DNA of 64,000 bases. Origin: RHLJ01 sp048058975. GTDB lineage: Bacteria; Bacteroidota; Rhodothermia; Balneolales; Balneolaceae. The stretch lies in assembly GCA_048058975.1 (NCBI GenBank), contig JBLLNP010000001.1:124001-188000 (forward strand). Reading direction: 5' to 3'. The stretch's first letter is position 1, and each line of letters starts with the position of its first letter. A program made the position numbers and the translations under genes. Positions 1-7,806 of this stretch are shown one piece after another. The notes under the pieces were generated by a model. That model made no database searches and had not been told where the DNA came from. It was given only the letters and a program-made list of their open reading frames with translations.

Positions 1-60
1 TAACTGCTTAGGAAGTGTTATTCCAAGGCTGTTCCCTACTTTTCTAATTTTGGTTTCCAT
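1..60 (-). CDS. AbrB/MazE-family antitoxin, 5' end only
   Basis: Reading the minus strand from an ATG at 60-58 gives twenty residues, METKIRKVGNSLGITLPKQL, before the window ends. The pattern of an IRKVGNS strand followed by G(I/V)TLPK is the swapped-hairpin AbrB/SpoVT fold found in MazE-like antitoxins, which bind DNA as dimers and neutralise a toxin encoded next door. The partner toxin would lie outside the window, to the left. The gene follows fadJ on the same strand after 55 bases that contain a perfect inverted repeat, which suits an autoregulated toxin-antitoxin operon. A stand-alone AbrB-type regulator is the alternative. Only the N-terminus is visible, so the family is fairly sure and the toxin is inference. 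Confidence 0.7.
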   Translation of the reverse strand, partial: METKIRKVGNSLGITLPKQL

Positions 61-77
61 AAGAGCGTATTTTGATG

Positions 78-94
78 TTATAACAAAGTTATAA
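78..94 (-). promoter_or_regulatory. Inverted repeat overlapping a -7 box, likely antitoxin operator
   Basis: TTATAAC-AAA-GTTATAA is a perfect 7-bp inverted repeat with a 3-bp spacer, 17 bases upstream of the antitoxin start. On the minus strand, bases 91-84 read TAACTTTG, which fits the Bacteroidota-type -7 box TAnnTTTG. No good -33 TTTG is seen at the usual distance. A dimeric AbrB-type antitoxin bound here would cover the promoter; this autorepression is inference. Confidence 0.45.
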
Positions 95-115
95 TCATGA
101 ATTCAGGCTAAAAAA

Positions 116-2230
116 TCAAGAATAGAATCTTTTTTTTGCTTTTGCATACTCCACTAAAATCTCCGCTGGTTTAAACCGAGGACCAAATTTGTCTGTGTAT
201 TCATTCAAGCGATCAACAATAGTATGGACGCCAACCTGATCGATGTAGCGGAATGGGCCACCAGTGAAGGGTGGGAACCCTAGTCCGAGTATTGCACCAA
301 GATTACCATCGGTAGGAGATTTGAGAATGTCTTCCTGTAAACAATAAGCCGCTTCATTTACCATCATTAGCGCCATGCGCAGCTGGCCGGTTTCCACATT
401 GGGGTTATTTCGGGAGCTTCCTCCAAAGATGGAATATATTTCCCTGTTCGGTTCTTTCTTTTTACCGTTGTAGGTGTACATGCCTTTTTTATTCTTACGT
501 CCCAGATATCCGGCATCCATCAGTTCCTGAGCTTTTGTAGATGATTTCCCACCACGGGCATTAAATACCGGAGCCATCGTTTCACCCACATGTGCGCCTA
601 CATCTATACCCACTTCGTCAAGCAACGCCATCGGTCCTACCGGATAGCCAAATTGCTTCATAATTTGATCGAGGAATTCAATGGAGGCGCCTTCTTCCAA
701 CAATAACAAAGCTTCGTTCATATACGGAGCAAGGATTCGGGTGGTATAAAATCCGGGGCCATCATTCACTACAATTACCGTTTTGCCCTGTTTAACCCCT
801 ACATCATACGCAGTAGCGGTTACCCAGTCTGCCGTTTGTGGTGTGGTGATAATTTCTAACAGCGGCATTTTCTGAACAGGAGAGAAGTAGTGCATTCCAA
901 TAATATTCTCAGGTCGTTTTGCCCCTTTTGCAATTTCTGAAATAGGAAGGGAAGAAGTATTGGAAGCAAAAATGCAGTGATTGCCAGTGACTTCCTCCAC
1001 CTGCGCTACAATTTTTCGTTTCAGGTCGAGGTCTTCAAATACTGCCTCAATCACCAGGTCTGCTTTTCCAAAAGAGTCGTAAGAATCGGTTCCGGTGACT
1101 TTGCTTATAAGCTGGTCCCGTTCAAAAGAAGTGATGATTCGTTTCTTAGATTTATCATTTAAAGAATCCCAAATTACTTTTTCTCCTTTAGAGGCGGCTT
1201 CCAGCGTTTGATCTTTCAGCAGTACAGAATACCCGCCTTTGTTAATGCTTACATCAGCGATGCCCGAACCCATCAATCCGGCGCCAAGTACGCCAATATT
1301 TCGAATCGGCTTTACCTTGCCTTCCAATGGGTTTTTCTTGGAGTTGGTCATTCCAAAAAAGAGATTAACCAGCGCTCTGGATTCGGGTGTAGCTCCTGCC
1401 TCTCCAAAAAGCCGGGATTCATTATCGAGACCCTTTTTCAATCCTTTTTGATAACCATATTTGACTGAATCAATGATCATTAATGGAGCAGGATAATTCC
1501 CTTTGGTTTGTCCGAGCGTTTTCTTTCTGGCCTGAGAAAAAATGATGTTTCTCCCAATCGGATTTCCTTCCAGCACTTTTTCAATAAAAGAGCGTTTATC
1601 TTTTCGTTTGAAGGAGCCCGATCCGGAGAGTGTATGCACGGCTTTGATTCCAGCTTCTTCCAGAGCGTCTTTATGGGTGAGTTCATCCACTAAACCCATG
1701 CTTCTGGCTTTTCGGGCATAGATGTTTCCTCCCGTAAGCATGTAGCTTAACGCTTTTTGAATTCCGATCAATCTTGGCAGTCGCTGAGTTCCCCCGGTTC
1801 CGGGAATCACTCCCAACTTTACTTCCGGTAAAGCAAGCACTGTTTTAGAGTGATTGGTGGCAATGCGGTAATCACAGGCAAGGGAAAGCTCCAATCCGCC
1901 ACCCATGCAACTTCCGTGAATAGCGACTACAAAAGGTTTGGTAGAAGCTTCGATTTTATTCAGAATAGAGTGACCGTCCTTACTGAGTTGCTCCAGGTCT
2001 TCCGCTGTCTCTCTAGCTTTGAACATCTCAATATCAGCACCGGCAATAAAATTATTTTCCTTTCCGCTGATTAGGACAGCACCTTTCAGAGAATCATCCG
2101 ATTCCAGCCGACCAAGGAATTCCTCAAACTGAGTCATCAATGACTCGTCCAATGTGTTTACTTTTTCTCCAGGTTTATCCAGAGTTAAAATGGCAACAGA
2201 TTCTTTTATTGTGATGTTGATGTAGCTCAT
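116..2230 (-). CDS. fadJ: Fatty acid oxidation multifunctional enzyme (enoyl-CoA hydratase / 3-hydroxyacyl-CoA dehydrogenase)
   Basis: This 704-residue protein catalyses the two middle steps of beta-oxidation: hydration of enoyl-CoA and NAD-dependent oxidation of 3-hydroxyacyl-CoA. Residues 1-190 form a crotonase domain with the oxyanion-hole and catalytic region around E114 (GGGLE) and E136 (LPEVKLG). A Rossmann dehydrogenase starts at the GAGLMGSG motif (316-323) and has the catalytic His at 447 (GMHYFSP). C-terminal dehydrogenase repeats follow. The length is typical of FadB/FadJ. The thiolase gene fadI lies upstream on the same strand, so the two probably form the alpha and beta subunits of one complex, although a 350-bp spacer separates them. 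FadB and FadJ are hard to separate by sequence alone; pairing with a FadI-like thiolase favours fadJ. Confidence 0.93.
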   Translation of the reverse strand: MSYINITIKESVAILTLDKPGEKVNTLDESLMTQFEEFLGRLESDDSLKGAVLISGKENNFIAGADIEMFKARETAEDLEQLSKDGHSILNKIEASTKPFVVAIHGSCMGGGLELSLACDYRIATNHSKTVLALPEVKLGVIPGTGGTQRLPRLIGIQKALSYMLTGGNIYARKARSMGLVDELTHKDALEEAGIKAVHTLSGSGSFKRKDKRSFIEKVLEGNPIGRNIIFSQARKKTLGQTKGNYPAPLMIIDSVKYGYQKGLKKGLDNESRLFGEAGATPESRALVNLFFGMTNSKKNPLEGKVKPIRNIGVLGAGLMGSGIADVSINKGGYSVLLKDQTLEAASKGEKVIWDSLNDKSKKRIITSFERDQLISKVTGTDSYDSFGKADLVIEAVFEDLDLKRKIVAQVEEVTGNHCIFASNTSSLPISEIAKGAKRPENIIGMHYFSPVQKMPLLEIITTPQTADWVTATAYDVGVKQGKTVIVVNDGPGFYTTRILAPYMNEALLLLEEGASIEFLDQIMKQFGYPVGPMALLDEVGIDVGAHVGETMAPVFNARGGKSSTKAQELMDAGYLGRKNKKGMYTYNGKKKEPNREIYSIFGGSSRNNPNVETGQLRMALMMVNEAAYCLQEDILKSPTDGNLGAILGLGFPPFTGGPFRYIDQVGVHTIVDRLNEYTDKFGPRFKPAEILVEYAKAKKRFYS

Positions 2231-2580
2231 AGCGTATAGTTAAAATAAAGCTTCCAAAAGTCTCCCTTTGAAGGGAGATCAAAATCATTGACTAAATGAT
2301 TTTGTGAGGGATGTCTAAGGATTTGGAATTTGGATAGACATCCTCCGTCTTTTGGTCCCGAAAGCTTTCGGGACTGTAAAGCTACCTCCTTCAAAGGAGG
2401 AACTGATTTGATGTTGTATAAGGAATATGTCATCAAATTAAAATATTTGTTTCGACCTCCCCTCATTCCCCTTCTTGGCAAGGAGGAGAGGCTTTTTAAT
2501 AAGTTTAAAATCAAGTCAAAGAGTCCTTCTCCTTACGAAGCCTGCCTGTTCGAGAGACAGGGAGGAGACAGAGGAGGTCT
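2231..2580. repeat. Palindrome-rich spacer between fadI and fadJ
   Basis: No credible gene lies in these 350 bases. They hold a run of short palindromes and hairpins: TCTCCCTTTGAAGGGAGA near 2261-2278, an AAAATCATT/AATGATTTT stem near 2280-2304, GGATGTCT/AGACATCC around 2309-2343, CCCGAAAGCTTTCGGG near 2357-2372 and CCTCCTTCAAAGGAGG near 2386-2401. Such clusters of CTCC/GGAG palindromes look like dispersed extragenic repeats of this phylum. On the fadI-fadJ transcript they would fold into several stems. Confidence 0.55.
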
Positions 2581-3873
2581 TTAACCATACCTCTCCAGAA
2601 TAACGGCATGTCCTTGTCCTCCGGCAGCGCAGGCTGAGACCAACGCGTACTTGCCATCCTCCCGGATCAAGCGGTTTGCAGCCGTCGTAACAAGCCGGAC
2701 GCCCGTGGCACCAAACGGATGCCCTAAAGAAAGTGAGCCTCCAAGTGTGTTCAGTTTATCCATCGGGATTTGTCCGACTTTTTTATCACGATTCAACGAT
2801 TTCCTTGCAAAGTCATCGGAGTTCAGGGCATTTAAGACCGATAGAACTTGTCCTGCAAATGCTTCATGCAATTCAAACACATCGATATCTTCCAGAGTTA
2901 AGCCCATCGCATCTAGTACTTTTGGGGTAGCGTAAGCAGGTCCGAGTAGCAATTCCTCACCCGGATCCTGAGAAACGAAGTTATATTCTCTGATATAAGC
3001 TTTAGGAGTGAGACCAAGCGAAAGCGCAGTTTGTTCTTCCATAACTAAACAAGCTGAGGCACCATCTGTAAGAAACGATGCATTCCCAGCCGTGATAGTT
3101 CCATGAGGTTTTATAAAAGCCGGGCGAAGTTTAGCCAGTTTTTCCAAGGTAGTGTCTTCACGGAAACCATTATCGTGTGTAACCACCTTAAACTTTGGAG
3201 GCACTTTAGCAGGAATCAGCTCTTCATCAAGCAAACCTTCGTTAGTAGATTTTGCCGCCAAAAGATGGGAGCGCATTGCAAATTCATCCTGGTCATTTCT
3301 GGAAGCTCCAAATCTGGCGGACATACGGTCGGCACTTTGTCCCATCGTTTCACCGGTAGAAAATTCTGCAATCGCGGGCAGTTCAGGCAGGAAATCTGTA
3401 AATCCCAATCCCTTAAAAAACTTCAGAAACTCCAGAGGTGATTTGTACTTGCGTGCAGCCAGTACATTTTGGCGGAATTTCTTTTTAAACCGGATAGGAA
3501 TATCCGACATGGTTTCAGTTCCTGCTGCCAAGATAATTTTTGCCTGACCAGACCGGATTAAATCAACTCCGCTTGTAATTGCCTGGTTGGATGAGATACA
3601 AGCCATTGCCGTTGTAAAAGCAGGAACGGAATTCGGAATCCCGGCGCCAAGTGCACTTTCACGGGCAACATTGCTGGTACGAACTTCCTGAATCACATTC
3701 CCCATAATCACCCGGTCGATGGTTGCCGGATCAATCGGATTTCTTGCAAGCAATCCCTGGATAGCCATTCGTCCCAGATCATAAGCCATCAGATCATTGT
3801 ATTCGGTTCCTGATTTCAAAAAAGGGATTCGGGCACCATCTACTAAAACCGCATTAAAAGGGTAATTCTGCAT
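2581..3873 (-). CDS. fadI: Acetyl-CoA C-acyltransferase (3-ketoacyl-CoA thiolase)
   Basis: This is a 430-residue thiolase that cleaves 3-ketoacyl-CoA with CoA to release acetyl-CoA, the last step of each beta-oxidation round. The nucleophilic Cys is at 92 (AMACISS), the catalytic His at 385 (GHPFGATG) and the second catalytic Cys at 415 (SACAAGGQGHA). The length matches the trifunctional-complex beta-subunit (FadI) type rather than the roughly 390-residue FadA/AtoB type. It is the first gene of the fadI-fadJ pair. A possible -7 box (TACATTTG on the minus strand, 3943-3936) lies about 60 bases upstream but lacks a clear -33 partner. Confidence 0.93.
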   Translation of the reverse strand: MQNYPFNAVLVDGARIPFLKSGTEYNDLMAYDLGRMAIQGLLARNPIDPATIDRVIMGNVIQEVRTSNVARESALGAGIPNSVPAFTTAMACISSNQAITSGVDLIRSGQAKIILAAGTETMSDIPIRFKKKFRQNVLAARKYKSPLEFLKFFKGLGFTDFLPELPAIAEFSTGETMGQSADRMSARFGASRNDQDEFAMRSHLLAAKSTNEGLLDEELIPAKVPPKFKVVTHDNGFREDTTLEKLAKLRPAFIKPHGTITAGNASFLTDGASACLVMEEQTALSLGLTPKAYIREYNFVSQDPGEELLLGPAYATPKVLDAMGLTLEDIDVFELHEAFAGQVLSVLNALNSDDFARKSLNRDKKVGQIPMDKLNTLGGSLSLGHPFGATGVRLVTTAANRLIREDGKYALVSACAAGGQGHAVILERYG

Positions 3874-3900
3874 ATTTCAATTTCTAATTAGTGACTTTAA

Positions 3901-3992
3901 ATGGCACTCAGAGCGAAGCGATGAGTTTACACGGGCAAATGTATTTAAGAAAATGCTGTGAAGATCCTTCGCTACGTTCTGGACGACTTTTT
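3901..3992. repeat. Degenerate copy of a dispersed inverted repeat
   Basis: The left part (CACTCAGAGCGAAGCGATGAG) and right part (AGATCCTTCGCTACGTTCTG followed by GACGAC) resemble the two arms of the extragenic element at 6933-7026, whose arms are GTCATTCTGAG and CTCAGGATGAC. The arms here are decayed. The element lies in the 227-bp space between fadI and the tRNA-Val gene. Confidence 0.4.
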
Positions 3993-4053
3993 TAATCAAC
4001 AGGTGCTAAGTTAACAGTGTTAACCAAATAATCAATAAAAGCTTATAATTTTC

Positions 4054-4084
4054 TTTGTCTGAGTTGGAAATGTTCATATATTTG
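4054..4084 (+). promoter_or_regulatory. Bacteroidota-type promoter for tRNA-Val
   Basis: TTTG at 4054-4057 and TATATTTG at 4077-4084 are 19 bases apart, matching the TTTG-N19-TAnnTTTG consensus of the Bacteroidota primary sigma factor. Transcription would start near 4091, about ten bases before the tRNA. Confidence 0.6.
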
Positions 4085-4100
4085 TCGCCCTTAACAGAGC

Positions 4101-4175
4101 GGGCGATTAGCTCAGTTGGTTCAGAGCACCTCGTTTACACCGAGGGGGTCGGGGGTTCGAGTCCCTCATCGCCCA
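4101..4175 (+). tRNA. tRNA-Val (anticodon TAC)
   Basis: A full cloverleaf can be drawn. The acceptor stem is GGGCGAT/ATCGCCC, the D arm GCTC/GAGC, and the anticodon stem CCTCG/CGAGG encloses the loop TTTACAC with anticodon TAC. The T arm has the loop TTCGAGT, and the discriminator is A. The CCA end is not encoded. It is a single-gene unit with its own promoter and terminator. No integrase or attachment duplication is seen beside it. Confidence 0.95.
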
Positions 4176-4179
4176 CTTT

Positions 4180-4216
4180 AAAAAGCCATTCGAAATTTTC
4201 GGGTGGCTTTTTTTGT
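4180..4216 (+). terminator. Rho-independent terminator after tRNA-Val
   Basis: A stem AAAAAGCCA (4180-4188) pairs with TGGCTTTTT (4204-4212). An inner CGAAA/TTTCG pairing helps close the loop, and a T run follows. Confidence 0.85.
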
Positions 4217-4314
4217 ATCTGGCAATTGTTATAAAATTTTCATGAATTTTTACTAATACAAAAAGCTTAAAATTTATTATAACTTAGATAAGAAAGTTAT
4301 TTAGTTATTGCATT

Positions 4315-4566
4315 GTGGATATAAAATTCGTTAAAAGATCGGTGGTAAAATCTTCTAAGAAAAGGGCCTCCAAGTTTCGCCCGTTACTGGAAGCAATTGA
4401 AAAATTAAAGCCAGGTGGGCAGGCCATTGAAATTTCGTATGCCAACGACAAAGCCATGAATTCAATGCGTACAGCGGTGTATCAATTCTGTAGACAAAAA
4501 AAGTTTTCGATAAAGAGTCGGCGCGATACCGCACAAAAAAAGATCTATTTTTACCGGGATAAATAG
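4315..4566 (+). CDS. Small basic protein of unknown function
   Basis: I do not recognise this 83-residue protein. It is rich in Lys and Arg (KRSVVKSSKKRASK near the start, KKFSIKSRRD near the end), has no signal peptide or membrane segment and looks like an alpha/beta domain. The charge suggests nucleic acid binding, which is inference only. The start is a GTG at 4315 without a clear ribosome binding site. It stands alone between the tRNA-Val terminator and egtB. Coding status is supported by the open length and plausible protein-like composition. Confidence 0.6.
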   Translation: MDIKFVKRSVVKSSKKRASKFRPLLEAIEKLKPGGQAIEISYANDKAMNSMRTAVYQFCRQKKFSIKSRRDTAQKKIYFYRDK

Positions 4567-4688
4567 TTTGGTTTTGTATTTGAGCTTTTTCTTCAACCTT
4601 TTGGGCTGATTTTCCAGGAAATCAGATTTTTCCTTTCCAATCCATTCGGTACATTAAGCGCGTATATTATTGTTGAATAGTTTAGTGT

Positions 4689-5963
4689 ATGAATATTACC
4701 GAAAAAATTATACCAGACCGGCTTTCAAAAAAAGTTGTTTTACGTCAGTTTAAGGAAGTAAGAGAGTTTACCCACTATCTGGTGGAACCTTTGGAAACCG
4801 AGGATTTTGTGATCCAACCAATGGAGAGTGCAAGTCCAGCCAAATGGCATCTTGCACACACCAGCTGGTTTTTCGAGACATTTGTGCTAGGAAAGTTTGA
4901 ACCCGGTTTTGAAAGCCTTCATCCGCAGTACGCTTATTTTTTTAACTCGTACTATTTACAAACGGGAGTGCCTTTTACCCGTGCGAACAGGGGTTTACTT
5001 TCCCGGCCTACCGTAGAAGAAGTATTTGAGTATCGCGCCTATGTGAATGAACAGATGGAAGCCTTTATTAATAACTGTGACGAAGAAACCTGGGCAGAGG
5101 CAGCATCTGTTATTGAGATTGGGAACCACCATGAACAGCAGCATCAGGAATTAATTCTTACCGATCTGAAATATCTGCTTGCCCAGAATCCCTTGCTTCC
5201 GGTTTATCGGGAGGCAAAAATTTTGGAAAGTGAACCTGTTCCTGAGTTGAACTGGATACCTTTTGAAGAAGGATTGGTAGAAATAGGAAGCAAAGGCAAT
5301 GAGTTTACCTATGATAATGAGCACCCGCACCACCGAACATTTGTTCAGGATTTTGAACTGGCTGATCGGCTGATTACCAATGGTGAATTCCTTGAATTTA
5401 TGAATGACGGAGGCTACGAGAAGTCGCCCTACTGGCTGGATGAAGGTTGGTCAACCGTGCAAAAAGAAGACTGGAAAGCTCCGTTATATTGGTTTAAACG
5501 TGACGGCGAATGGATGCTTTTCTCTCTTTCGGGAGTAAGAAGAGTTGACCCGAATGAGCCGGTTACTCATATAAGCTATTACGAAGCGGATGCTTTTGCC
5601 CGCTGGAAAGGATGCCGGCTTCCTACCGAGCAGGAGTGGGAGTACGCCTGCGGGAATTGTGAGATTGAAGGAAATTTTGTGGATGAGGATTACTTTCATC
5701 CGGTGTCTGCATCCCAAAAAAAAGGTTCAAAACAAATGTATGGTGATGTGTGGGAATGGACCATGAGCAGTTATTCTCCCTATCCAAATTATAAGCCACT
5801 TCCGGGAGCCTTAGGAGAATACAATGGAAAATTTATGGCCAATCAATATGTATTGAGAGGCGGGTCCTGTGCAACTTCCAAATCTCATATCCGGAAAACC
5901 TACCGCAATTTCTTTCATGCTGATGCCCGATGGCAGTTCAGTGGAATCCGTTTAGCCCGTTAA
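4689..5963 (+). CDS. egtB: Ergothioneine biosynthesis sulfoxide synthase
   Basis: EgtB is a non-haem iron enzyme that joins hercynine to a thiol donor (gamma-glutamylcysteine or cysteine) using oxygen, in ergothioneine synthesis. The 424-residue protein has an N-terminal DinB-like domain carrying H54 (AKWHLAH) and the iron-binding H148-X3-H152-X-E154 motif, followed by an FGE-sulfatase-like domain (about 190-424) ending in the typical RGGSC and FSGIRLAR segments. egtD follows after 10 bases on the same strand. No EgtA- or EgtE-like gene is nearby; a C-S lyase must be elsewhere. Family assignment is firm; the thiol donor is not predictable by eye. Confidence 0.92.
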   Translation: MNITEKIIPDRLSKKVVLRQFKEVREFTHYLVEPLETEDFVIQPMESASPAKWHLAHTSWFFETFVLGKFEPGFESLHPQYAYFFNSYYLQTGVPFTRANRGLLSRPTVEEVFEYRAYVNEQMEAFINNCDEETWAEAASVIEIGNHHEQQHQELILTDLKYLLAQNPLLPVYREAKILESEPVPELNWIPFEEGLVEIGSKGNEFTYDNEHPHHRTFVQDFELADRLITNGEFLEFMNDGGYEKSPYWLDEGWSTVQKEDWKAPLYWFKRDGEWMLFSLSGVRRVDPNEPVTHISYYEADAFARWKGCRLPTEQEWEYACGNCEIEGNFVDEDYFHPVSASQKKGSKQMYGDVWEWTMSSYSPYPNYKPLPGALGEYNGKFMANQYVLRGGSCATSKSHIRKTYRNFFHADARWQFSGIRLAR

Positions 5964-5973
5964 ATTATTTTTG

Positions 5974-6912
5974 ATGAGTAATGTATTAAGTCCACAGGAA
6001 ACCATGTTGCAGGAAGTGCTGCATGGGTTGAGCCTTCCTCAGAAATCACTGCCAAGTAAGTATTTTTATGATCACCGGGGCTCGGAATTATTTGATGAGA
6101 TAACTGAACTGGAAGAATATTATCCCACGCGTACCGAACGGAAAATTCTGGAAAATAACCTGAAAGAAATGTCTTCTTATTTGGGTGATCAGGTGCTTCT
6201 GATCGAACCCGGAAGTGGTAGCAGCGAGAAAACCCGGATTTTGCTTTCAGGATTGGAATCGATTTGTTGTTATATCCCGATAGATATTTCCTCTGATTAC
6301 CTTGGAAAAGTAGCGGAAGGGTTAAGGAAGGAATATCCGGGTATTGATATCCAGCCATTAGCAGCTGATTACACTCGGCCTTTTGAATTGCCTCATATCT
6401 ATTCAAGCTCAAGGAAAATTGTATTTTTTCCGGGCTCCACGATCGGAAATTTTAAACGTAAAACGGTTGAGCGTTTTTTTGATGTGATTTCAGGAATTGC
6501 TGGAAAGGAAGGAGGAATGCTAATTGGCGTTGACCTCAGGAAAGACATCAACGTTCTGGAAGCGGCTTATAACGATTCGAAAGGTGTTACAGCAGAGTTT
6601 AACAAGAATATGCTGATTCACCTGAACAGGGAGATAGACTCAGATTTTAATCCTGATTTATTTGAACATCAGTCTGTTTGGGAAGAGAATCCCGGAAGGA
6701 TTGAGATGCGACTTATTGCTAAAGAAGATCACCTTATCCATGTGGATGGCCAGACTTTTGAAATGCAAAAAGGAGAATACATCCATACCGAAAATTCGCA
6801 TAAATATTCTTTGGACGAGTTTGAAGAAATGGTTTCGCCCTGGTTTAAAGTGGCGAAAGTATGGATGGACGAGAACGAGTACTTTAGCGTGCAGTATTTG
6901 GAGCCTCGGTAG
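5974..6912 (+). CDS. egtD: L-histidine N-alpha-methyltransferase
   Basis: EgtD trimethylates histidine with SAM to give hercynine, the substrate of the adjacent EgtB. The 312-residue protein has the EgtD N-terminus (PSKYFYDHRGSELFDEI), the SAM-binding motif IEPGSGSSEKT, and the FPGSTIGNF segment seen in this family. I chose the ATG at 5974 over a TTG one codon upstream at 5971. It forms a two-gene ergothioneine operon with egtB. The product is an antioxidant thiol in the cytoplasm. Confidence 0.92.
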   Translation: MSNVLSPQETMLQEVLHGLSLPQKSLPSKYFYDHRGSELFDEITELEEYYPTRTERKILENNLKEMSSYLGDQVLLIEPGSGSSEKTRILLSGLESICCYIPIDISSDYLGKVAEGLRKEYPGIDIQPLAADYTRPFELPHIYSSSRKIVFFPGSTIGNFKRKTVERFFDVISGIAGKEGGMLIGVDLRKDINVLEAAYNDSKGVTAEFNKNMLIHLNREIDSDFNPDLFEHQSVWEENPGRIEMRLIAKEDHLIHVDGQTFEMQKGEYIHTENSHKYSLDEFEEMVSPWFKVAKVWMDENEYFSVQYLEPR

Positions 6913-6932
6913 GACGTACTAATATTAAAACC

Positions 6933-7026
6933 GTCATTCTGAGAGAAAGCGAACCTGCCTGCGTTAGGCAGGGAATCTGCAAGGCTATCAATTTTGCAGA
7001 TCCTTCGGAAGTATCCTCAGGATGAC
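6933..7026. repeat. Dispersed extragenic inverted repeat
   Basis: The ends GTCATTCTGAG (6933-6943) and CTCAGGATGAC (7016-7026) are near-perfect inverted copies. Internal segments GAATCTGCAA and TTGCAGATCCTTC also pair, so the whole element can fold as one long hairpin. Similar GTCATTCTGAG...CTCAGGATGAC elements are common between genes in Bacteroidota-type genomes. It lies between the convergent genes egtD and plsC, where it could act as a two-way terminator. Confidence 0.6.
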
Positions 7027-7047
7027 CATAAGATGGTACTTGGCTAA

Positions 7048-7791
7048 CTACTCTTCCACACCGGCCCATTTCAAATACATCTCCCTCACACCATCGATAT
7101 GATCCTCAAGGGTTTCTATATTCCAATCAGAAGTATCAACGGGAGGGTGAATATGAGCGTTTATTTCTCCCGATTTTGAAAAAAGAGAACCACCCAAACT
7201 TAGCTTATCGTTGCCTTCAAAATATATGGGTACAATTGGGTAACCCAAATCTATCGCCATGCGAAAAGCACCCTTTTTGAACGGCCCGATTACACCTTCA
7301 TGCTTTCGAGAGCCTTCTGGAGCGATTACCAGGTTAAGGTCATCTCTTTTTAATCGATCATAAGTTTTAAGTAGCCTTTCGATAGCTTTTTCGCTGTTTT
7401 GTCGTTTGATGAACACCTGCCCGGTTAGTCTTCCGATGATGAAAAAGAACGGGATATACTGTAGCTCCCATTTGGCAACAACACGAAATCTTTCAAGCCC
7501 TAGCGCGAGGAAAATGGGAATGTCTAGGGTAGAAGAATGATTGAAAATATAGATGGCCGGAGGTGTTTCTTGTTTACGATGATCTGTAACTCTGAACTTA
7601 ATGCCCAATGCGAACAAAACCGGGTAGGCCATATAGCGGGGAAAAGTTTTCACAATCCAATTTGTACTAGCACCAAAAGTTAGAATTGTAAGTATCATGA
7701 TCAAAATTGAGGAAATCAAAAGTATGATCATGAAGACGAGCATGCCTAATAAGCTGCGCACATATTCAATATAGGAGAGTGAAGTTGCCAT
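7048..7791 (-). CDS. 1-acyl-sn-glycerol-3-phosphate acyltransferase (PlsC family)
   Basis: This 247-residue membrane protein belongs to the PlsC/LPLAT family, which acylates lysophosphatidic acid during phospholipid synthesis. There are hydrophobic segments at about 15-40 and 55-65, the catalytic H85-X4-D90 motif in NHSSTLDIP, a FIKR segment and the APEGSRK motif near 160-165. It lies convergent to egtD and directly downstream of an exported protein gene. The exact acyl acceptor could differ within the family, so I give no gene symbol. Confidence 0.85.
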   Translation of the reverse strand: MATSLSYIEYVRSLLGMLVFMIILLISSILIMILTILTFGASTNWIVKTFPRYMAYPVLFALGIKFRVTDHRKQETPPAIYIFNHSSTLDIPIFLALGLERFRVVAKWELQYIPFFFIIGRLTGQVFIKRQNSEKAIERLLKTYDRLKRDDLNLVIAPEGSRKHEGVIGPFKKGAFRMAIDLGYPIVPIYFEGNDKLSLGGSLFSKSGEINAHIHPPVDTSDWNIETLEDHIDGVREMYLKWAGVEE

Positions 7792-7806
7792 AAGATGGAT
7801 TAAGGG

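Noticed and set aside
2227..2584. Short open frames on both strands of the fadI-fadJ spacer
   Set aside because: They read through palindromic repeats and give low-complexity, unlikely proteins.
3103..3547. Plus-strand open frames opposite fadI
   Set aside because: They are shadows of the thiolase coding sequence, which carries all catalytic residues on the minus strand.
4101..4175. tRNA-Val as an integration site for a mobile island
   Set aside because: No integrase gene and no repeat of the tRNA 3' end are seen nearby.
5960..6412. Minus-strand 150-residue open frame
   Set aside because: It lies opposite egtD, whose SAM-binding motif is encoded on the plus strand.
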